64,000 bases of DNA from Ruminococcus sp. (GTDB taxonomy: Bacteria > Bacillota > Clostridia > Oscillospirales > Ruminococcaceae): positions 186,001 through 250,000 of the forward strand of contig JAFXVY010000113.1 in the NCBI GenBank assembly GCA_017534595.1, given 5' to 3'. Positions within the stretch are counted from its first letter, which is position 1; every line of letters begins with the position of its first letter. The notes beneath the pieces are model-generated. The model was not told the origin of the DNA. It made no database searches and worked only from the letters and a program-made list of their open reading frames with translations. The translations under genes and the position numbers were made by a program. This document shows positions 60,719 to 64,000 of this stretch, in pieces.

Positions 60719-62038
60719 TTACTTGATGAATGCCTGATAACCGGCGTTCTCTTCCTTGAGAGCGCTGATCTGAGCCTCGAGCTTATCCTTCTCGGCACCG
60801 ATCTTGGTATGCAGCTCGGTAACTGCATTCTTCTTAGCGGAGAGGTCAGCCTGAGCGGCGTTCTTCTCGTTGTCGAGCTCTTCGAGCAGCTTTCTGTTGG
60901 CGTCGTCGAACTCCTGGAACTTATTGTTGGCCTCGAATGTAGCGGCTCTGTACTCCTCCTCGATAGCCTCGAGCTTACGGCGGTAGTCGTCGTCGGCCTT
61001 GGCGATAGCAATGCGGTGCTCTTCTCTGGCCTGCTCTGCGGCATTGTAGGCGTCGCTGAGCTTGGTCTCGATAACGTCGCAGTTGCACTGGCTGAGAGTG
61101 AGGGCGTTATTGGCCTCCTCAAGCCTCGAGGTAAAGTCGCCGGCGATGGAGTTCACCTGCTTCTCGAGCTCCTCGATCTTTGCATTGTTAGCCTCGATCT
61201 GGCTCATGGCAAAGGCTTTCATCTTATCTACGGCCTTGCTTGCCTGATCGGTCTCGGGCTCGGAGGCAGCAGAAGCGTTCTCGGCAGCGGGAGCCTCGGG
61301 CTCAGCGGTCTTCTCAGCAGAAGCGGCGGGATCGTAGGTAAGTATGGGAGCGTCGGAGATCTCCGAAACTGTCACATCGGGAGGAACGATAGCGTCCATC
61401 TCAGCATATTCCTCTCCGGCGGAGGGGATGGTATAGGACGGAACGGTGGAAACGCTCTCGTCAACGTTCTCGGGTACGAGGGAGATACCCTCCATCTCGG
61501 AGGTCGAGGTGGGGATATTGCTGTTATAGGACGAAGCGTTCTGCTTATAGTCGTCAACGAGAGAAACTCTGTGTATCTCTTCCTTGGGCTCGGGCTCAGA
61601 AAGCGACAGAGAAACTACAGGCTCCTCGGCCTTGGGCTCCGGCTCGGAAACAGACGGCGCGGAGGATGTGAACATCTCCGGCTCGTGAGCGGGTATGGGA
61701 GTGGGAGTGGAAGCGGCAGCCTCGGCCATTCTTCTCTTCTCCTTCTTCTCGAACATATATCTTTCGAGCTTGCTCATGCCCTCGAGGTTATCGGACTCGG
61801 CGTCGCCTGAGGCATCGGCACTCTCGGCAGCGGGAGCCGGCTCTGCGGCCTGCGGCTTTTCGTGAGCGATAACAGCGTCGGGAACGGCATCGGCACCAAG
61901 CTTTCTCTGGATAACGCCCGTTACGATATCATTTCTGAGCGCGACCTCGGCGCAGATATCCGAGACCGACTTGCCTTCCTGATAAAGACGGATTATCTTA
62001 TCGTTGGTGGATTCTTCCTTTTTTCTTCTCAATGCCAT
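60719..62038 (-). CDS. hypothetical protein: N-terminal HTH-like segment, disordered linker, C-terminal coiled coil
   Basis: A 439-residue acidic soluble protein without a recognised family. Residues about 10-48 (NDKIIRLYQEGKSVSDICAEVAL) look like a helix-turn-helix of the resolvase/transposase or sigma-like type. Residues 50-265 are Pro/Glu/Ala/Ser-rich and probably disordered. Residues 266-430 are a continuous coiled coil (IEELEKQVNSIAGDFTSRLEE, EHRIAIAKADDDYRRKLEAI). The mix suggests a DNA-binding or scaffold protein, which is only inference. ATG at 62038 after AAAGGA; own promoter and terminator. Confidence 0.7.
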   Translation of the reverse strand: MALRRKKEESTNDKIIRLYQEGKSVSDICAEVALRNDIVTGVIQRKLGADAVPDAVIAHEKPQAAEPAPAAESADASGDAESDNLEGMSKLERYMFEKKEKRRMAEAAASTPTPIPAHEPEMFTSSAPSVSEPEPKAEEPVVSLSLSEPEPKEEIHRVSLVDDYKQNASSYNSNIPTSTSEMEGISLVPENVDESVSTVPSYTIPSAGEEYAEMDAIVPPDVTVSEISDAPILTYDPAASAEKTAEPEAPAAENASAASEPETDQASKAVDKMKAFAMSQIEANNAKIEELEKQVNSIAGDFTSRLEEANNALTLSQCNCDVIETKLSDAYNAAEQAREEHRIAIAKADDDYRRKLEAIEEEYRAATFEANNKFQEFDDANRKLLEELDNEKNAAQADLSAKKNAVTELHTKIGAEKDKLEAQISALKEENAGYQAFIK

Positions 62039-62113
62039 TGCAAAATCATCCTTTCAGCTAATTGGGCGGCCCCGGGCGGACAGTTTTACCCCTCCCGAAA
62101 CCTGTGTGATAAT

Positions 62114-62142
62114 ATTATAGCACAAAAAAAGTTCTTAGGCAA
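62114..62142 (-). promoter_or_regulatory. promoter of the coiled-coil protein gene
   Basis: Minus-strand TTGCCT (62142-62137), 17-bp spacer, TATAAT (62119-62114). The stretch 62143-62287 between this and the tRNA promoter shows nothing else. Confidence 0.7.
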
Positions 62143-62287
62143 TAGAAAAATTAAATAAATTTCAAAAAAGTATGCACAATTTATTATCATGATTTTCGGT
62201 CAATATGACAAAAGAGCAATAAACGGTCAGTTTCGTGGCCAAGTTACCGTCACAGAAAATTAACAATTCAAAATCACAGAAAAGGTA

Positions 62288-62316
62288 TTGCAATTATGCA
62301 AAGTTTGTAGTATAAT
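62288..62316 (+). promoter_or_regulatory. promoter of tRNA-Ser
   Basis: TTGCAA at 62288-62293, 17-bp spacer, TATAAT at 62311-62316; the tRNA begins 30 bp further. Confidence 0.78.
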
Positions 62317-62346
62317 ATATTAGTGCTTTGTACAGCACCCATATCC

Positions 62347-62437
62347 GGAGACGTATCGAAGTGGTCATAACGGGGCGCACTCGAAATGCGTTAGCCCTTA
62401 AACGGGCTCGTGAGTTCGAATCTCACCGTCTCCGCCA
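62347..62437 (+). tRNA. tRNA-Ser (anticodon CGA)
   Basis: Acceptor stem GGAGACG (62347-62353) pairs with CGTCTCC (62427-62433); discriminator G and encoded CCA follow (62435-62437). Anticodon stem GCGCA/TGCGT with loop CTCGAAA gives anticodon CGA for UCG. A long variable arm and the T arm GAGTTCGAATCTC are present. Its 3' end is a typical att site for the integrase relic downstream. Confidence 0.96.
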
Positions 62438-62459
62438 GCGGCAGCGGCCGCGCGCAATT

Positions 62460-62487
62460 CCCTCGCCAACAGCTTTGGCGAGGGTTT
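62460..62487 (+). terminator. terminator of tRNA-Ser
   Basis: Stem CCCTCGCCAA/TTGGCGAGGG with a short loop, then TTTTT. Confidence 0.9.
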
Positions 62488-62559
62488 TTACTTTTGATTG
62501 GCTCGGGGTCGGACTTTGTGCAGAGCTGAACATTATAAGCCCTATGATTATTCAACTTC

Positions 62560-62587
62560 CCTGTCCTATCGGCAGGGATTTTTGCTG
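62560..62587 (+). terminator. possible second terminator
   Basis: Stem CCCTGTC/GGCAGGG (one G-U) followed by ATTTTT. No gene on the plus strand needs it; it could be part of an element end. Confidence 0.4.
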
Positions 62588-62606
62588 CCCTATATAATAG
62601 TATAGC

Positions 62607-62819
62607 TTATGTGCATACCTTGTCATCACCCTCTTTCCTCTCGTCTTCAGCGAGCGCCAGCTCTATTGCCTTTGCGGACATCTTCTTACTCTCGCTGTCA
62701 ACGTGGGAGTAGACATTGCTCGTTGTGCTGATGTCGCTATGGCCTAACCACTCCTGGATCAGCTTCATCTGTACGCCGTTGGCAAAGAGCAGGCTCGCAC
62801 ATGAATGTCTCAACCCCAC
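62607..62819 (-). pseudogene. tyrosine recombinase/integrase, C-terminal fragment
   Basis: The final 70 residues of a phage-type tyrosine integrase. GLRHSCASLLFANGVQMKLI carries the box II His-x-x-Arg-like start (LRHS), QEWLGHSDISTT the second conserved His, and NVYSHV the catalytic Tyr (Tyr in VYSH). About 300 residues of N-terminal sequence with the catalytic Arg of box I are absent; the sequence homologous to an integrase stops near 62819. It points toward the tRNA-Ser 3' end, as integrases of tRNA-inserted elements often do. Confidence 0.8.
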
Positions 62820-62834
62820 AAATTCACACTACTC
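62820..62834. other. predicted junction of the serine-recombinase element with the integrase gene
   Basis: The serine recombinase stops at 62835 and integrase-like sequence begins within about 15 bp. Large serine recombinases normally lie beside one end of their element, so an att half-site is expected in or next to this stretch. The exact crossover dinucleotide cannot be set without the other end. Confidence 0.45.
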
Positions 62835-64000
62835 CTAAATCATCTCACAGCTAATCACTGTGACTTCGTGTTTATTGTGCGTATGAGGTATCCTTTCATT
62901 CTTGTAGGTCAGATGAAACCCGAACGGAATACAGTTCAGATAATAGTCGATCACACCTTTGTCGTGAACGACTATTTTTTTGAGCATTGAATTATAGACC
63001 TCAAAGCTGTCCGTGTCGATATTTTCAGCCTTGTCCATTTCAGTGAGATAGTAACGTATTTCCTGAAGCTGCTCTCTGTGCGTTTCTGTTAGATCAGTGT
63101 TTTTATTGATCTGCAACGACAGCTTTTCTATCTCTGCGTCATATATCTCGACCTGCGCTTTCAGATCGTCTTTAGTGATTATTCCTTCAAGCATCAGGTC
63201 GATAGCGCTGTGCTTTTTCTTCATGATGGAGTCGATCTTCTCCTGTAACGGCTTTGTGTCGATAGCGACTGCATTACTGCGGATAAGATTCAGGTCCTCG
63301 ATAAGCTCCTCTGAAATGCCCTCTCGCTCCTCACGGACGTACTCAAGCACATACTTCATGCAGGTACCAATTATCTTCTCTGTGATGAACTTGTTGTCAC
63401 AGCCGACCTCAACACCATTGACGTTCATCTTGCGGACGGTGCCGTATTTAGAACGGTTAATACAGCGCAAGCACCTGTTTTTTAAATTCTTGCTCCCCGT
63501 TATCCCAAATGCACTGCCGCACTTGCCGCAATAGACCCTGCTGCTGTGCCAATAATGCTGTGAGTATTTCCTGCCCTCTCTTGACTGCTTACCACGTTTT
63601 TCAAGCAATTCCTGTGCGGCTTCAAATATCTCTCTTGAAATTATCGGCTCATGATGTTCTTTCTGCTCGATAAGCGGAATATCCGGATTTGTGCCGTCGT
63701 TCCAGACTACCTTTTTAGAAAGAAAATCTGTCGAGTATCTTTTCCACTGGATAAGGTCTCCGCAGTATTTTTCATTCTTCAAAATGCGGACAATAGAATC
63801 CTGACGGAATATCGCACCTCTTGCACTGGTGTGACCCTCAGCATTCAACTCGTTTGATATTATCGAACTTCCCTTGCCCTCGAAAACATACTTGTGGAAT
63901 ATTTTTCTGACGATCTCAGCTTCTTCGGGAATTATCTCCAGCTTGCCGTCCGTTATTCGATAACCGAGCATATGGCTGTAACCGTAAACGTAGCCTTTTT
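62835..64000 (-). CDS. large serine recombinase, C-terminal part (5' end beyond the window)
   Basis: Site-specific recombinase moving a mobile element. The visible 388 residues (open to the window edge: KGYVYGYSH precedes the first ATG at 63971) comprise the recombinase DNA-binding domain (GYRITDGKLEIIPEEAEIVR, FEGKGSSIISNELNAEG, ILKNEKYCGDLIQWKRY), a zinc-ribbon domain (YCGKCGSAF and later CLRC) and a long coiled coil (about 255-330) that controls integration versus excision. The catalytic Ser resolvase domain lies outside. The stop is at 62835. Confidence 0.92.
   Translation of the reverse strand, partial: KGYVYGYSHMLGYRITDGKLEIIPEEAEIVRKIFHKYVFEGKGSSIISNELNAEGHTSARGAIFRQDSIVRILKNEKYCGDLIQWKRYSTDFLSKKVVWNDGTNPDIPLIEQKEHHEPIISREIFEAAQELLEKRGKQSREGRKYSQHYWHSSRVYCGKCGSAFGITGSKNLKNRCLRCINRSKYGTVRKMNVNGVEVGCDNKFITEKIIGTCMKYVLEYVREEREGISEELIEDLNLIRSNAVAIDTKPLQEKIDSIMKKKHSAIDLMLEGIITKDDLKAQVEIYDAEIEKLSLQINKNTDLTETHREQLQEIRYYLTEMDKAENIDTDSFEVYNSMLKKIVVHDKGVIDYYLNCIPFGFHLTYKNERIPHTHNKHEVTVISCEMI

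Larger units (their letters stand above)
62438..64000. mobile_element. left end of integrated mobile DNA at tRNA-Ser (nested elements)
   Basis: Downstream of tRNA-Ser lie the C-terminal part of a tyrosine integrase and then, at once, a large serine recombinase gene that leaves the window. Most likely an older tRNA-integrated element was split by a serine-recombinase element. The right ends and cargo are outside the window, so type (prophage, ICE, transposon) is open. Confidence 0.6.

Noticed and set aside
62328..62597. 89-codon frame over tRNA-Ser
   Set aside because: Covers the tRNA and its terminator; the tRNA structure explains the sequence.

Overview
The window looks like the chromosome of a Clostridia bacterium close to Ruminococcus (Oscillospiraceae). 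The basis is a Firmicutes-type gene set (hemZ, single long Rel, a small alarmone synthetase, GntR/YtrA-type ABC operon, HU plus a Lys/Ala-rich partner), secreted proteins with CHAP, BIG2 and Fn3 modules, strong GGAGG ribosome sites, and near-consensus vegetative promoters with 17-bp spacers. This placement is inference from gene content; no marker rRNA is present.

Layout. 1-13.7 kb (minus strand): a tightly packed housekeeping run reading SpoU methyltransferase, dprA, topA, trmFO, plsX, rnc, a radical SAM gene, smc, ftsY, an isochorismatase-fold gene and rdgB (cut by the window edge). 13.7-15.1 kb: infC-rpmI-rplT with a structured leader and a non-AUG (AUA) infC start. 15.2-17.6 kb: a MoxR-like AAA+ ATPase gene that appears frameshifted at its 3' end, and a small alarmone synthetase. 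17.7-24.4 kb: degenerate GH25-fold protein, Rrf2 regulator, rpoD, dnaG, a membrane protein, dgt, yigZ and rpmE. 24.4-34.2 kb: a nine-gene operon recJ-rel-MBL-hemZ-rlmD-like-GNAT-CDP-alcohol transferase-flavin reductase-hypothetical.

34.3-47.4 kb switches mostly to the plus strand: tRNA-Leu(UAG) apparently co-transcribed with a TerB-like gene, a deleted P-loop gene, a PHP phosphatase (minus), a cytoplasmic GH13 enzyme, a membrane-anchored C11 protease (minus) divergent from a secreted CHAP/BIG2/Fn3 protein, a GntR-ABC transporter operon with repeats over its promoter, and a sodium:solute symporter. 47.5-55.4 kb (minus): glmM-nudix-rRNA methyltransferase-radA-DUF998-elaA-radical SAM-glpK, with a GNAT gene remnant between two of them. 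55.5-62.0 kb: a small membrane protein, HU with a histone-H1-like repeat protein, a Y-family polymerase with a LexA-like site on its promoter, an SPFH/NfeD pair, and a coiled-coil protein.

62.3-64.0 kb is the accessory end: tRNA-Ser(CGA), then the C-terminal stub of a tyrosine integrase, then the C-terminal part of a large serine recombinase whose gene runs off the window. The simplest reading is two successive integrations, a serine-recombinase element sitting inside the integrase gene of an older tRNA-associated element.

No CRISPR array, rRNA operon or obvious defence system was seen. The most unusual items are the nested integration scar, the AAA+ frameshift running into a terminator, the AUA start of infC with its leader, gene remnants at 35.0 and 52.5 kb, and three enzyme-fold proteins with altered catalytic or metal-binding residues.
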